In this document: one piece after another, positions 45,401 to 60,400 of the stretch
How positions within the stretch are numbered: position 1 is the stretch's first letter
How the letters are laid out: every line of letters starts with the position of its first letter
Assembly: GCA_008933995.1 (NCBI GenBank)
Contig: WARS01000029.1
Location: forward strand, 13,897,107-13,961,106
Direction: 5' to 3'
From: Datnioides undecimradiatus
Taxonomy: Eukaryota; Chordata; Actinopteri; Lobotiformes; Datnioididae
Length of the DNA stretch: 64,000 nucleotides
Position numbers and translations under genes: made by a program
The notes under the pieces: model-generated
Database searches by the model: none
What the model was told of the DNA's origin: nothing
Seen by the model: the letters and a program-made list of their open reading frames with translations, nothing else

Positions 45401-48400
45401 GAGAGGCTGAGCACTGTAAAGGGAAATGATTGCAATTGGAAACACTGTGTTTTCAGATGGGAGGAGGACCCTTGTGTTAGGAATACACCAGTCCTGTTAG
45501 TTTAGTGTGTTAATTTGTCTGTTTGTTTGGAGTGCATGTCTTTCTGTGTGTGCGTGTTTGTGGTAAATGTATAAACTGGATGTAGATATTACCACCATCT
45601 GTCTTTGTTTATTTGTCTATGATGACATTTACTGCAGTCTAGGTGACTGTAATTACCAATATCTTCAATTTTTCTACATTTAATTCCCAGATGTAAATTA
45701 GAGACAAAAGAGTATCTAGAGGCAGATAAAAATCAGGCAGCAGAGGAATAGAAGATGGTTGTTTAAATCCTACTAATGATACAGTTTTAGAGGAACTGAG
45801 CTTATACCAACAGGTGAAAAACAAGCAAAGCTTTTCATGCATGTCAAAATGCATTTCAAAACATGAAATGAGTATGCGTATCGAGTGGAGAGAATACATC
45901 CCATTAATATGGCATCATTGTACACTGTATGTGGAAGTTGGTCACTTCTCCCTGAGCGGCAATCAAGCAAATGTGTTAGGCCACTGGCTGCATAAATGGC
46001 TTGAAGAAGAATTAAGGCATTTGTTTTACTGACTCTTGAAGGCTAAAGAGAAGAGAAGCAAAAGGATCACCATAGGTCTGTGATATGATTGTCATTCCAA
46101 AATGTGGGCATGTAATTGCAGGGTTGTGTAAGGTATGTTATATTTTTCAGTAAAGTAATACCGTAGATTACCATTTAAATGTTTTTGTCAACTTACACAC
46201 TGTGAGTCTGGTACTTAACACAGGTAATGTTTTATTGTGATGGATTTTTTAGTTTATTTTATATTAGCAGTTTTTTCTCATGGTATGGCAGCTGTATCCT
46301 TAATATCATCAATATTAGGTTTTATATTAGGTTAGGTTTTGCTACTCACTGGTGTTGACTCCGTTGCAAATGTATGTTATCAGTTCTCCACCCTGGAAAT
46401 GAAATGACCTCCAGAGCCAGTGTGTACATCAGTCAGCTGAACTAGAGTCTGACTCAGGGCTGGTGTTAACTCTGTATTTGGAGAATTGAATTTGGCATAG
46501 GTGTTCAAGTAGTCAATGTAAGTATTTTCAGGCATTTTAGTTAGCAGTGGGGTTATTTGCAGCATGTCTGCATCTGTCATGGGTCTTGATCCAATATCTG
46601 CTAGTGTATGTCTGTAATTATAAGGAGTGTGAGTGGGTGTATAGGTTGGAGTGTATTGGTGTGAGATACAGCACCTTCTATATGTGTGCTCGTTTTTCTG
46701 AATAGCCTTGCTTTGCCTCTGTTTTCCTTGAGCAGAGAAGCATCAGTGCCTACAGTAATAGAGTTTAGTCCTTTTACCTTCATTAACAACTCGGGGCTGT
46801 GAGACTGTGTTACAGGGGTTGAGACAGCATTGTAAACTTGAGAACTTTGCCCCATGCTCCTCTATTAAATTTGATAACCTAGCGAGCTCATTAAAGCCTT
46901 TTTCTTTAAAAAGAGTAAAAAGGCCACCACTGAACTCAAAATCCTGCCCTTTCTTATCTCATAATAGAGAAAATCAATAAAAGGGCGCATTTAGATATCT
47001 GAGAGAATTTAGTTTTTGTCTTATGACTAAAATCCCTGTTTATCCTTAGTTTTTACTGTCCTCTGAGGACTTAAGCAACGAGAATCACAATATGTTTGAA
47101 ATAATCCTCATTACAAAATGTTGATATTTGATTGCAGGATTGATTGCAGTTATTTTGTGTTACGAGTAAAGCTATCGTTGAATTACCTTTTAAGTATTTC
47201 TCTATCTGATTGTTTTGTTTATTCTAGACTGAGTCTGGTAACATTTACTAGGTAAGTGATACTTGATAACTTGCTAGTTAAATTAAGAAATTAGAGGCAC
47301 CTTGATGACAGTCACTGTCATACCTTGTAATTCTGGCTCATGTGACAGGGGGAGCTAACTGGCGGGCTAACTTACTGTGGAATTTGTTGACTTCATTAAG
47401 CACTCATACCTACCTGTGAATGATGATGGCACATGTGAGCCACAGACTAAGACAAAAGATTGGACTGTGACAGTTCATACAGTTACAGTGTTGTTTTTGG
47501 TTCACTAGCTTCCTTCTACCTCTCCTGTGTGTCATGAATAGAGAGCGAAACAACGTGGCTGCAGTAATCCTGTACCTCCTCAAGGAGAGTCTGTTTGGCT
47601 AAAGGGAAGGAGTGAGAGAGAACTGAGTGAGGCTCTGTCTGAGGTGGATTGCCTGAGCCTCGACTGCCTTTAATGTCTTCACTTTTCTGCTGTGCTTTCT
47701 CCAGCCTCTGTACTATACAGGCATTCATCTCCTGTACTGTCTTTGTCTCCAGCTCAATGAAAAAATGACTTACACAGGAATATAGTTTGTCCAGCTAATT
47801 CAATAGCATCTATCTTATTAAGTTCATCTTTCTAGCTTTTTGAGTTACTGTGGGGTTTTTTTTAACTGTAGTGTGCATACCCACAGCAAAAGCACAAGTA
47901 AAAAAGCTACTTTACTACTCTGAAACAAAACCAGAAAATATTTAATACATGAAATAGTTTATGAATCCTGCTTACATGCATATATGCGCCTAGCCTGACC
48001 TGGTTTGATTCTGGCCCTCTATTGGCAGGGACAAAATATGGCATATCTGTGTATGCCGTGGCGTTACAGGATGTGTGTGTGTGTTGCGTGTCAGGGCCTG
48101 TGCTGGGTCACTGTTTAATGTCACTGGCAGTCTGTTTTGTTCTCTGTCTTCCTCTGAGGTGCAGCCTTGCCTGCTCCATTTCACACTCGCACCCAACCTC
48201 CATGTTGAAAAAACAACAAACATGCATGAATCTGTATAGCCTCGTCCTCTGAAGGAGCTTTAACTCTTTATTTTTAGAGAAGGTAAAAAGTATTGATTCA
48301 TCCATCACTGTCAAACATAGGGCCAAGTATCAAAGCCTCTTCCCCTCCCAAAATTTTCTTTGGTCAGATTCTGTGTTCGTGCATTTGATCAGATACTCCC

Positions 48401-51400
48401 TGACTTCTCATCTAAAAAACTGAATTAGTGTATTTTCCTAAATGCTGAACTGTTCTAAGAACATTTATGGGTATCTACCACATGAAATATCCAGACCTCT
48501 TTTTGCCAGGAAGTTATTATGTGCTCCAGCTAAATCTGTTTCTTTTTATCGTCTTACTTGATTTCATTGTCTTGTCCATGAGTTTTTTACTGTCTTGTTT
48601 ACATCAGCAGTAAAACTCATTGTTCTTCTCTCATATTCAAAAAAGGAGGGCTTTAAAAGACCATTTGGATTGGAAAGTGGTGTGACACTTTTTGTTCCTA
48701 GAGCACAAAAATGGCTGTATGAATCTGTATGAAAGCTTTTCTGTGTCTTATTTGGGAAACTGCATATACATATAGAATTTTGTCCAGTAATGAACATGGG
48801 TTAAAGCAGAATTGAGGCATTTTAGCTAAAAAAGCAAGCTATAATTTCTCTATAAACACACAACATAATCACTGTATCACCAGTACTCATCTCATCTCAG
48901 CATTGTGTGGCAGTGTTATAATGGCTCCTGGGTGTGTCTTGTCCTTCTGCCCTCAGCCCGAGATGCAGATGAACAGGAGAGTGGATTCGCGCCTTAGAGG
49001 AACTATCGCCGTCACACCTCCAGCTCCGGGTATGTAACCATTCACTTGTTCATGCGTGAGTGTGTCTGTAATCAACAGCTCCAGTTGCAAAAGAAAAAAG
49101 TCGTTTTAACTGTGGGGCTCTGACCCTATTTTATTGCCTGCTTAACTCTAATTTCCTATGTCGCTCTATATAAGGTTAATATTTTCTATTTCACCTAAGC
49201 AAACATGCTCTTGCTGTACTACCCAAAGACCATGCTGCTGTTGTCGATGCAGCGGGTTAGTAAATTTTGAGGAAACCCTAGAGTGAAGTGAATCTCTTAC
49301 CTAGATATTACACCATAGGATGAGTTTGAAAGGGACTTTGCATCTTAGGCCTTTTGCTGTTCACATGGATTAAGTGTCTTGCACCTGATTTGATTTTTTT
49401 TTTTTTTTTTTTTTATGTGATGAGTCTCGATGGATACATGTAAATAGTGGTGACAGGTGACATGGACATGGCATAGCATGTTGTGTAGCTGGTTTGGACT
49501 GATTGAGGACCAGGTTTTGGTTTATGGGAAAATTTCCTGTTTGGTTTACTGCTGACATGCTGGCAGTCTTTGTCCTTTTTATTTTACGACATTGTTTATA
49601 TGAATTTTGAGACTGTGTGTATCTTAGTCAGTTCATTTTCCTGTTTGCCATGCTCTCTGACCAACCCTATTTCTGCTTGCCTTCCCTACACCAAACCTCC
49701 TTCTTTTCCCCTCATCATCATCTACGTACAGCTCTTCCAAGACCATCTCCTCCTCCTTTTCAACCTTATGACCAGCCTTTTCATTTGCTCTCCCTCCCTT
49801 CTTCCTTTTCTCTGCCCTCCCTCCCTCTGTGGCAAATCCCTCTGATGTGCTACGTGTGCCTGCTTGCTCGGTGTGCACACATACACCCTTGTGCAGCGTT
49901 AGCGCGCTAGGGCCATGACCCAGCAGTATCCAATCAGAGACCTACTTGCTTGATCAGCCAAACATCTGCTTCTGCCTCAGCCAATCAGAGTCTGTTAATG
50001 CTTGTCCCTGTCAGCACTTGCGGCTTTGTGTGTTTTCTCTTCTGCCTGCGTGAGAGGAAGTGTGTCTTTCCTGCCAGGGGAGGGTCCTGGATTAACTCAG
50101 CTCTGTCTGCCTTCATACCAAACACTCAGCTGATAACTGCTGCCGAAGGATATATTGTAGCCAGACTGGCTGTACAATAACTCACAGTCTGAAGGCTGCT
50201 GTGGTTTATGTTGGCAGACTGCAATGGAAAACCGAGATTGTTTTTCTGTTTCTGTGTGGAGGGAGGTGACGAGGAGAACGCTAACCACCAGAGCTGGTGG
50301 TTTTTTGTTGCTCCTAGGAGAAAAATAGAATAACTAGATAGAAAGGAAAAGAAACAGTCTTGTGTCAGGCTGAATGGCCTGATGGGAGAAGATGTACAAG
50401 ATTTAATGCAGCATGTCCATTGAACCAAGGCACCCAATGAAATAAACACACACAAACAAAAGCAAGCACCACTGCACCATCGCAGGGGAGAACTTTAACG
50501 GCTGCAGTGCGCTGATGGGACAGCAACATTTTGAAGTGGGTCCACAGCGTGAAAAGACAAATAAAACAGGGGGTGGGGGGTGGGAATGTGTGTGTGTGTG
50601 TGTGGAAACTAGGGCAGTGTTTGGGGAGTCTGCGTTGGTTGGTGGTCTCTCTCTCTCTCTCTCTGTCTGTCTGTCTGTCTGTCTCTCTGTGTGGCTATGA
50701 GTGGGCGCAAAGGATGTACAGACGTCTGGGAATATTTCAGGAACAGTGACGATGTGAGCACCATGACGTGTTGCAACAGTGGCTGTTTATAAAGCTAACC
50801 ACCTGACTCTGACTTTCTGCTTCCAAACTTACCGTATCTGTCTGTTTAACAAAAAACCCTTGTGTGAGGTGTGCTGACAAAACAGTTTTTTTCACTATGT
50901 AATAATAGGGGCTCCCTTTTATTTTCCTGTCATAATCACCATAGCAGCTTCGTTTTTCTGCTCTAAGTTTGTATTAGTTTCTTTTCACATGTACACATAT
51001 AGACCTGTAATGCAAATATGGCCAGTGGTAATGTGTGCTTTAACTACTTGGAAATAGGGTTCAATCTATGAATCTACAGTAAATACTCCCTTTAAGATGC
51101 ATAAAATATTTTAACTTTAATCTATCTAATCTTTTTGTGTTTTAGCATTTTGTTGTTTTTATTCAGTTGTTTTATGTTGTAATGGTCATGTGTTATCTTG
51201 AAAATACTAAAATGCAGTTGTGAAAGTGCAAGATGGAGTCAATCCCCATGTTATCTAGAGATAATATGGCTAAATAAACAGCAACACTACAACAAGATAA
51301 CATTTAAAGATCACATGTTTCAGAAAGGTAGTCTAGTTCCTGTATTTCCTGAAACACCTGGAGATGTTTCAGAGGCTGTATTGCTCTAAAACTGCGGTTG

Positions 51401-54400
51401 TTGGTGGAATGAAAGATATCATCTCTTTTCTTGATACACTGGAGAAATTTTCCAGAGTAGTGTGAGTAAGTGGCCAGGCAAGTTGCTTGCCATGGAATTA
51501 CTTTACCAATCACACACACACAAACATGTGTATACTTGTACTTGTGCACACATTGAGTACAGCATATAAACATTGACACACATCAGAATCGTTTTTTGAT
51601 TTTTGCTCAGGCCCTCATGTGGCCAGCTATATTTTGCAGTCACAGTGAAAGCACCTTTGATCCTTTTGAGGAAGTTTGGCCAGTTAACTGCAGGCTTCAT
51701 GGCTGCTGAGTTAACTCAGACTTTGTTCTCTATAAAGCAAGTATATTTTTACAGTTTAGACTTTAGTAGGTCTCAAACCGGGGGGAGCTGCCAGCAGTGT
51801 TCAATGTTTGGCTGTTAATGGCTTTTCTTCACATTCCTGTGAGATCGTCTGTGGCAGGAAGAAAAGCCCCCACAGACTCAGGACACACCAGAATTATGCG
51901 ACGTCGCAAATTCAAAGCAGCAGTAGCACCCAACACGGTTTGATAAGAGCTTGATTTATTAACATGGCTTCTATTTGTTGTTGTCAGTTTTTACTATTGC
52001 TCTCTGTTTTTTCATGGAAGGGGTGTTGTTCTGTGTTGGTCCATGTCAGACACACACTGTGTTAGTCATCTTGCTAATTTGTCTGGCTTGACGTAGACTG
52101 ATTATTGTGTTGTCATTGGTTTTGAGTGGCCTTGCTATTGAGAGGCACCGCCATTACATATGCAGTCTTTTTTTGTGTGTGTGTGTTTTTGTTGTTTGGT
52201 GTTTTTTTGTTTTTTTTAAGGAAGTATTGTCTCTGCACACATTTGTCTGCTCATTTTCCTGTTTTTGGCTTCGTATCACAGCCAACTGGATTATTCTTGC
52301 TTGGTTGAACACAGACAGATAGAGACAGATGCCCGGTCACGTCTGTCCTGCCAATAGTCTAGTAATTACCTTTTAATGGATATTATGTAATGAAATTGTC
52401 TTTGCCCGAGTTTCTGTGTGTGTGTTTGGAGTCTGTGTCTCTGATTCTGATGGGGCTATTGAGGGAAGCTAATTAAGAAACAATCAATCTAAGTGCACCT
52501 TAACCCATTTATACACATGCTTCTCTCTGTCAGTGGCTAAATTCTCCCCAGTTCCTTGATTCAGTTTTTGTTGAAGCCTCAAATTCGCTGGCCTCCAGTC
52601 ATGCAGGCAGGCAGACAGACCTGCTGGCCTTTTATGTAGGCTAGCCTTTAAACAATAGTATTCATGTCTCCCTCAGTACAGTACGCTGCTGGAAGATTCT
52701 CCTGAACTGTTGATGTTTCTGTCCACCATTTTGTGTAACAGTTTACAAAGCTCACCTGGCCAGGAGGTGACAGAGAAAAGCTCTTATTTTATGAATGGAT
52801 GATAGGTGAATTCGCGGCTTATATTATCGGCAGTGGCTGTATTTTACTTTGACTATGCAAATACTTGCATGGGATTTGACATGGATTTGGTTAGGGCTGC
52901 ACTAATGCTTGGCTGTGATTGTTTCTCCATCATCAGGAGGCCGAAACGGGATTTGTTCCGAGTGTTCAAGACTTTGATAAGAAGCTAGCTGAAGCTGACG
53001 CCTACCTACAGATTCTGATTGACCAGTTAAAGGTATGACACACTGGACCTGCAGCATCAGCATCATTTCACTAGGAATATTATACACTTTTGTAGTACGC
53101 AGATTTGAGGATGACTGATTCAGGTTCAGAGTTAATATCCACATGAAAGAATTACAACACATATAAATAATTAATTCAAAAAAGAACCTATAATTTAGCC
53201 CAAATATGTTTATTGTTCATACAGCATTTGAATCTGTGTCATGACTCTTCCTTTATTTCGCCTCCTCCTTTTTATGTGCTGTGCTTACTTTCCTCAACAA
53301 AGCAGAAGTTAGTAAAAATAAGATTTGTGGTAGCACAGTGATGAAGCAGAAAAAGGCCTATTATAAGAAGCAGCAGCACATTGTCTCAGGCAGAAATACT
53401 TAATGGGGACATATTATGGCAACTGAAAGCTATTTTAAACAGGTCCTGGATGTCTTAAAAACAAGCTTTTGAAATTTTTTGCAAATAAAATGTGAAATTC
53501 AGCCTCTGAGGAGGGTCTGCAGTCTCTCATTCTCTACCTTCATTATCTATGCGGAGTTCTGAGTGGGCGGGGAGGATATGATGATGAGGCACTGCGCTGA
53601 TTGGCTGCCTGAATGACGTATGTAGGGCAAGGGTGCAGAGCGGTACAGGACCAGTATTCAATATGGCTAGCGCTCCCTACGAACAGCCCGTACGCTATAG
53701 CTACGACCCAGAATATGATCCCGTACAGCGGAAGGAAATGGTTGAAAAGAATAAAAAAAATAAAATGCAACCACGGTCTCCTCTGGTCTTCTGGGGCTTG
53801 GACAGAATATAGGCATTTGTGTTGGTTTTCACAACCTTGCATGTCTGGCTCTGACCGACAACATCACGACCTACCGCTAGCTTACCGCTAGAAATGGCAA
53901 ACTTCACCTAGAGGGATGAACTCCCCCTCTCAGTGGTTTCACTCAGAGGGGGACGGTCAATGTAAACTACTCCTGTCGTTATGTAACGACAGGAGCTGAA
54001 TCTGAACGGCCTGTAGGAGCCCCATTTTACCAGTGGGTGGGCTGTAGAGACAATGTAGGACTTGTCTGCATCGTCAGACATGTCCTTGGTAGGCTGAGGG
54101 GGGACTGGTTTAAATATGAAAAAAAAATGCACTTTTCATAATATGTACCCTTTAAGTGAAAATACTGCGAGTGTTCTTCCTTGGTGAGAAGAGTTCACGA
54201 ACTGCTACAACATTATCTCAAGCCACATGATCATCTGTAAAGATCTGATTATTTCAAATTATATCTGACTGGGTACCCATCTTAGCTCATATTCCACCTC
54301 TCTTTTCTTCCTTTTCATCTCTTGTTCTCTGTCACTTGCGCACAGCTGTTTGATGAGAAGATCAAGGACTGCAAAGAGGATGAATCACGCAGAGTGAGTA

Positions 54401-57400
54401 CCAGCAGTGCTGCTCTGTCCTTGTGTGTCAGCTCTCTGGTCGGCTGTTCTCGCTGTCATGAGAGCCCTGGCTAACAGCAGGGGAAGCAGGCTGTCACACA
54501 GTGCTCAGGAATGAAAAATGATAGCTGACAGTGTGGTGCAGACGATTGATATCTGTCACTAGTCAATTTGAAGCGTTCAGATTATACCCAGAGGTTATAT
54601 AATTGGTATATCATGACAGTAATTTAAGAATTTTCCTTTTTGTCTGAAAATTTAGCAAAACGGTCCCATGTCATAATTACAGATTTCATTACTTGCATAC
54701 ATTATTATAAGTTACTGTGACAGTGTACATACAGCCTGTTTGAGACAGACCTGCTGAGACTTAGCAGGAACCTGAAAAGGTTTTGCATATTACTTGTTAC
54801 TTATTACCTATTACTTGTCAAAATAGTTGATTATAATAGTACTTACTGCCTTTACAGGCTAAAACGGTTAGCTGTTCAGCTAAATATGGCACATTGAGGA
54901 TTTCAATAGTATATAATAAACAAGAGGCCATGATTGAGTATTTCAAAGTGAAACGAGTTAATATACAGTTATTAAAGATCATACTTGGTTTAGAGTCAAG
55001 TTCATTATCTTGTAAAGGTGCTGGTATTGTTGGAGGAAGCTGTTCAGTTTCAGACTGTGTCAGTTGTTTACCAGCAGCTTTGTGATTCACTTCCTCCCTA
55101 AGAGTAACACTGGCTTTGGTCACTTTAGCTTGTTTATCACTCTGACTTCAACAGTGTCTACATATGGTAAATTGTGTTGTGGCTTTCCATAGAACAAAAA
55201 AAAAAAACAACCCCAAAACAAAACGCTGCAAGTTTGATATCATTACACTGATGTTTTGTACCAGTTGTGCATATTTGTTGTAAAACCAGTTGGATTAGCA
55301 ATTGTGTTTTTGACCTTTGTGTTTGTTTTTTTAAATTGCTGTTGGGTTTTACAGCATGTTGTTTGCCTTTTTTACAGAAAATTGAAAATTTGAAAGAGAC
55401 CACTTGTGTAAGTCAGAAATTAACACATTTTCCTTCCTGTCTTTGAGTTTTTCAAGTCAGTTCCTAGTTACTGAATTCTCTTTTCTTTTTCTTTTCTTTC
55501 AGAGCATGGTAGAGTCCATCAAGCACTGTATTGTACTGCTGCAAATCGCCAAGGTAAGCACAATGTCAGCACAGTATGATTCGTCTCTCTGTAGTTTGGC
55601 CTGCCACTCCACCATAATCATTGTTCTTGTGAAACCATATCAGCGCGTGCACTGTGTGTGACCTGTTGTGTGTCTCTCGGGTAGTTCCCTGCTTTCAATA
55701 ACTATCTGGGTTGTTGGTTGATGAGGGCGTTCGGGTGTAGCCCAGTACTTGTTTCATCACATGTCACTCAGGCCTTTTGAAAAGGAAATGGGCCAGTCAT
55801 TTCTGTTTCATGTGAATGTTAGGTGCCACTTTATTCACTTCAAACCACACTTATTCATAAGATCCAAGGGAAGGTGTAGATTACTTTACAGGTTGAGCCA
55901 TCCTGTTCTCATTGATCCTGACAGAAATCAGGGTTTTTACCATGTGATGAAAGGATTACTGCATGTGATAAGGTGAATATTATGACACTCCATGTGATGA
56001 GAGGGACAGGCAGATTGCTCTTTACACTGCAGATGCTCAGGATGCTTTATGACATGACTTCCTACACAAGTAGTCTAACATTGTCTTCTCAAAATTTTAA
56101 GGACCAAAGTAACGAACAGCAACACGCAAACGGACTTATAGTAAGTTTGACATTCTCCGTCCATGACAACAGTTTAAATCAAACAAACTGCTAACTTTCT
56201 TTTCTTGCTGAATTTACTCCACTCTAGATAATCAGAGGAATCAGATCTTAGTAGTGCATGCCGTCTAATTTGGTGATAAGCTCTATCCTAAGCTCCTTCC
56301 CTCATGTCTGCTACCACTATCCTGTAGATTAAGTTAATTATGTCCTGATTTCATCTCAGATTTCAATGCTTCCACCAGTGGTTGGGAACTATTCTTTCCT
56401 TTATCAAGATACAAAATTTGTGTGTGTGTATGTGTATGAAAACTTAACATTGAATATGCACATGATTGCAATATACATGATACATGTGTGTTTGCATGCT
56501 TGTATGTAAGAGAATGTTGCACCTCCCTTCACCCACTAATTAGAGTCAACTAATTCACCATTGATTTATCATGTACACACTGCCTGCTTATTGAACCATC
56601 AAACACTAAAGCCATTCAGAGTGCACTTTATTGGCTCTGCATGTGTCCTGTCTTCATGTCAAAGGCCATACGGGGAGCTTTACATGTTTTAACTACAAGT
56701 CACTTGCAATGACAATTATTTTCCAAAGTATTTACTGTCTGTTTTGGATTGATTTCTTATCTGACATGGAGCCATTGGTTTCCATTCTTTTTTAGTAGGT
56801 TGTGATTATCAGCTGGAAGGCTTATAACTTTTGGTTATAATCCATCACATCATCCATCACATGAAATCTGACCTGTGTGGTTTGAGAATGGGCTGCTAAA
56901 CTGCTAAATCAGCTGCCAAACATGCATCGTCTTTTCCATACATCTCCATGTTTGTGTGTTGTTCGACTTCCAGATAGAACTGCATGTCAATACAAAGTTT
57001 TCAGACAGCAAGTCTCAGATGTTCAGATGTTGGAGCTTCCTATAAGAACACCAAGGAAACAGTCCTGGATACAATAAACATTTAAAGTGGGCTTAGCTTT
57101 GTCACTAAACCATTAGGTTGGGGAAGGTGTGGAAAAGAGAGAAAGGGGGAGGGAGATTGACTGGAAAATGGAAGACAGAAAAGCGAGGGGTTAAGGGCAG
57201 ATGACTTATGTGCTGAGAGCTTAGATCACCCTGTGTTGAACAGAATTCAGTGGATACCTGAGAGATAAAAGAAAAATCAATAGAAAAACTTACAGTATGC
57301 TTTGGAAAATGGGTAGTGTAGTCATGTGGACAGTTAGTAGATAATGGACTTACACACAGAAAGCATCTACTGTGGTCCTCGAAGCAAGAATCCCACAGGG

Positions 57401-60400
57401 GCTGTATAGCTCATAGGCGTGCATTACTCTTAGAGCTGACTTAATCTCACAGTCATTAAGTACAGCATTATGTCGTATAAATAGCTCAGCATAAGCTCTG
57501 TCTTCTCATCTAACTGCACATTTTTATATGCAATAAGCTTTGTGCTAAAGATATCTTTGCAGCTTTAGAAGGTCTAAATGTCCGTCACAGTAGTTGCACG
57601 CCTTTAATGCGGTGCACATGATAAACACACTGCAGAACTCCATTTAAAATAGCTGAAACACAAGCAGCATGTTTGATTGACCTTGTCAAGCACTAGACTG
57701 CCAGGGGAATTGCTGTAAAGTGCGGGAATCCTTTAAGCAGCACACACCAGAATCCCTAGCAGTGTGTATCTATCAAAATTATTTATGTGCTGTGATTGGT
57801 TAAGATTTGCCCTGCTATTGGAGCTACTGGTTGAAGTAATATTACACACACACACACGCACATATATTTTTATTGATCATGGCACAGTTGTTTTATAGAT
57901 GTTTATTGCTGTAACTCTTCCCTCCATCTACTTTTTGCTTTGGCTCCTGCTTTCAAGGTCCCACCACGACAGACCAGTATTTCTGTAATTGGCTATAATT
58001 AGTAGCCGTCGCCTTACTTTTGCAGAGGCACATGGACTAAGGAAGCAACGGGCAGCACAGATGGGACGTAGAGAAGACGCAATAAAGGCAGGAAGCTTTA
58101 GGTTGGGGAAAAAAGTATGAACAGGAGTGCAAATGGAGCTGAGATGTCCAACCAAGCTTTTCTGCATGACTTTTTTTTTTTTTAACTTCTGGTCGAGTTT
58201 CCTTTTGTTGACAGGTATAGCTTTTAGTGGAACTAATGTAACTCCACACATAAAACACAGAAACCCCAAGACCAGAGGGTAGTTTCCAAGTACTTAATGT
58301 CGTATTTAGAGGAAAATTTCCCAGTCAGAAAAACTACCATGATTTCACATCACTGCTCTTCTTCCTCTGTAGTCATTATCCTTTATGTAACACACTCAGT
58401 GTTGCATTATGGGATTGTGCATGCCTGTTGTTTACTTTCTGTGCTCTAGTCCAACTTTAGTGCTTATACCAGCTACTGTAATTTCTCCTTACACCCAGCT
58501 TGTGTCAGGCCATGTTCTGAGTCACTGCATCTGTTCCTGTTGGACTCAAATGACTTAATCCAAAAAGCCAGAAAAAAAGCTGTAAATCACAGACTACAGG
58601 TCAAGTTTGAGTAATAGGATATTAACCATCACATTGACTGGATCTAATTTCAGTGCCACCAAGAGCCCTGAGGGTAGGTTGTTGGCGAATAAAGGGTCGA
58701 TATGGTTTCGTTTTAGCTCGTGTTGTTGTCAGTGTTTCTGTCAGTCTGGTCATCGGTGCCAATGACCCCATTAGACTGAGTCAACAGGCTGCTCTTTATG
58801 TGTGTGTGCACGCGCGTTCGTGTTTGTGACTGAATTAAAATACATTGCCTCATGGTGTCGTGGTGGCACTAGTGAGGGTAGGCCATCCCAGATAAGAATC
58901 TCCCCACAGGTGTTTACTGCAGAGAACTCACAAGCCGGAGAGTTAAAACATGTTACAGATGTAGTCTGCAGCCAAGTGGAATCAATTAACTCCCTTGAAG
59001 ACTGAGTTCAAGACGTGCTGTTAGTTATTGTGCAAAAACTGCTGAAAGTGTTTGCATTGCCGTTGGTTTCATATTGATTAGATTAATGAAACCTGGAACC
59101 CCCACTCTTTCCAGGAAATGGAGTAAAAGGAAATTGATCTTCTCTAGATGGATGGTGCATATTTTATTTCACTGAAGGAAGTATACCATTAAACTGATCT
59201 ATATGCGGGCTGTGAACTTCGCGCCCAAGGGTGAGAGCTTACACTGACATCTGGCTTGGAAATGGTGTTTCATTGTAGTTAGTAAGTGAGCATGTGTTGT
59301 TGAAGATGTCATGAAATGGGTATATTCAAAAATAATTATAATTTTTCCTGTGTGACAGTAGACAATTTATAGGCCAAAACTGGGGCTGACCTCTCTTGTG
59401 GTTTATTGTCTGTTAAGCATTTTAGATTAGTAAGCAGGCAGTGGCATGTGTGTATCTGTATCTATATGTTTTTGTTGTTGATGGCAATGTTGTTTGTGTT
59501 TGTTTTCCTCCAGAGCACCATCAACCCAGTGGATGGGATCTACCAGCCCCCTCTGGACACTCCTGTAGACAACACCACGATGCCAACACAGACCACACTA
59601 CCCACAGGTTCTAGACATGTGCCTTCTCACCATTTCTCACACACACTCAGACATGTGCGTTCACAGACCTCACAGACCCGACATCAGCCAGAGAGGTTGA
59701 CAACAGCTCCCCCTGTTGTTCACAGTTTAGTCTCCTCCCGCTCTGTGCAACACGGGTGACATTGTCACAACACTGTCTGAAGTGCACACTGACAAGAGCT
59801 TTTTCTTTTCCATTGTTTTTGGGTGGGGGTGTGTACAACCAAAAATAGAGGGTTAAAATTGTGGCTCAACAATATTTTAAATTCTCATGTTTCTGTTCGA
59901 TACCCTGGGCTGGAACCTGAAGCAAGTTGTAGTACGACATTACTGATGTCATTCAGTTTTTGGAGGTAAATTGATACAATTTAGGTTCCATAGTTTTGAA
60001 GATACACGCGCAGCAGGGTCCAATGGCATTGTATCCATAATTGTTATTGCATGAATTTATGTGACTGTACTTCATTTTTCAGACATGATTCTTTTCTGAA
60101 ATGAATCTATTAATGTTACTTTATTCCAACGCTATTCCTCCAGTCCTTCAGTATAATTATGATTTAAGAGATTTTAGTCAGTAAATGATTGACTAAGATG
60201 TGTCTATTTTTATAATCAAAGTATGACTAGACTGTTTAAAAATGCTGTGGAAATGAACCATGCAAAGTAGGCCATTCTAATTTCAGTCTCTTAATAGACT
60301 GTGTAATCCCCCTCACAGCTGCAGTGTTAAAATCATTTTCTCAGCCTTGTACATTTTGGGCTGCGACACTGTTTTAATGTGATTTGGCTTCATTTTGCAG

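Larger units (their letters stand above)
42255..48956 (+). other. osbpl9: osbpl9 intron 3 (6.7 kb)
   Basis: The longest osbpl9 intron. It contains a long CT microsatellite (42362-42414), the candidate alternative first exon at 43178-43235, and CT/TA runs near 44260-44312. The remaining ORFs (for example 44828-45148) look random. No RNA gene or transposon with clear ends was seen. Confidence 0.8.

Noticed and set aside
52937-52939. Tandem acceptor CAGGAG at osbpl9 exon 5 as a major isoform switch
   Set aside because: It would only drop one Glu; length comparison with human ORP9 favours the upstream acceptor, so it is minor at best.
53543-53842. 99-codon minus-strand ORF inside the MITE as a transposase
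   Set aside because: Too short, with no transposase motif; non-autonomous elements of this kind do not code.
57928-58269. 113-codon minus-strand ORF in osbpl9 intron 9
   Set aside because: Cysteine-rich and Lys-run sequence over a T-run, no family resemblance, no splice support.
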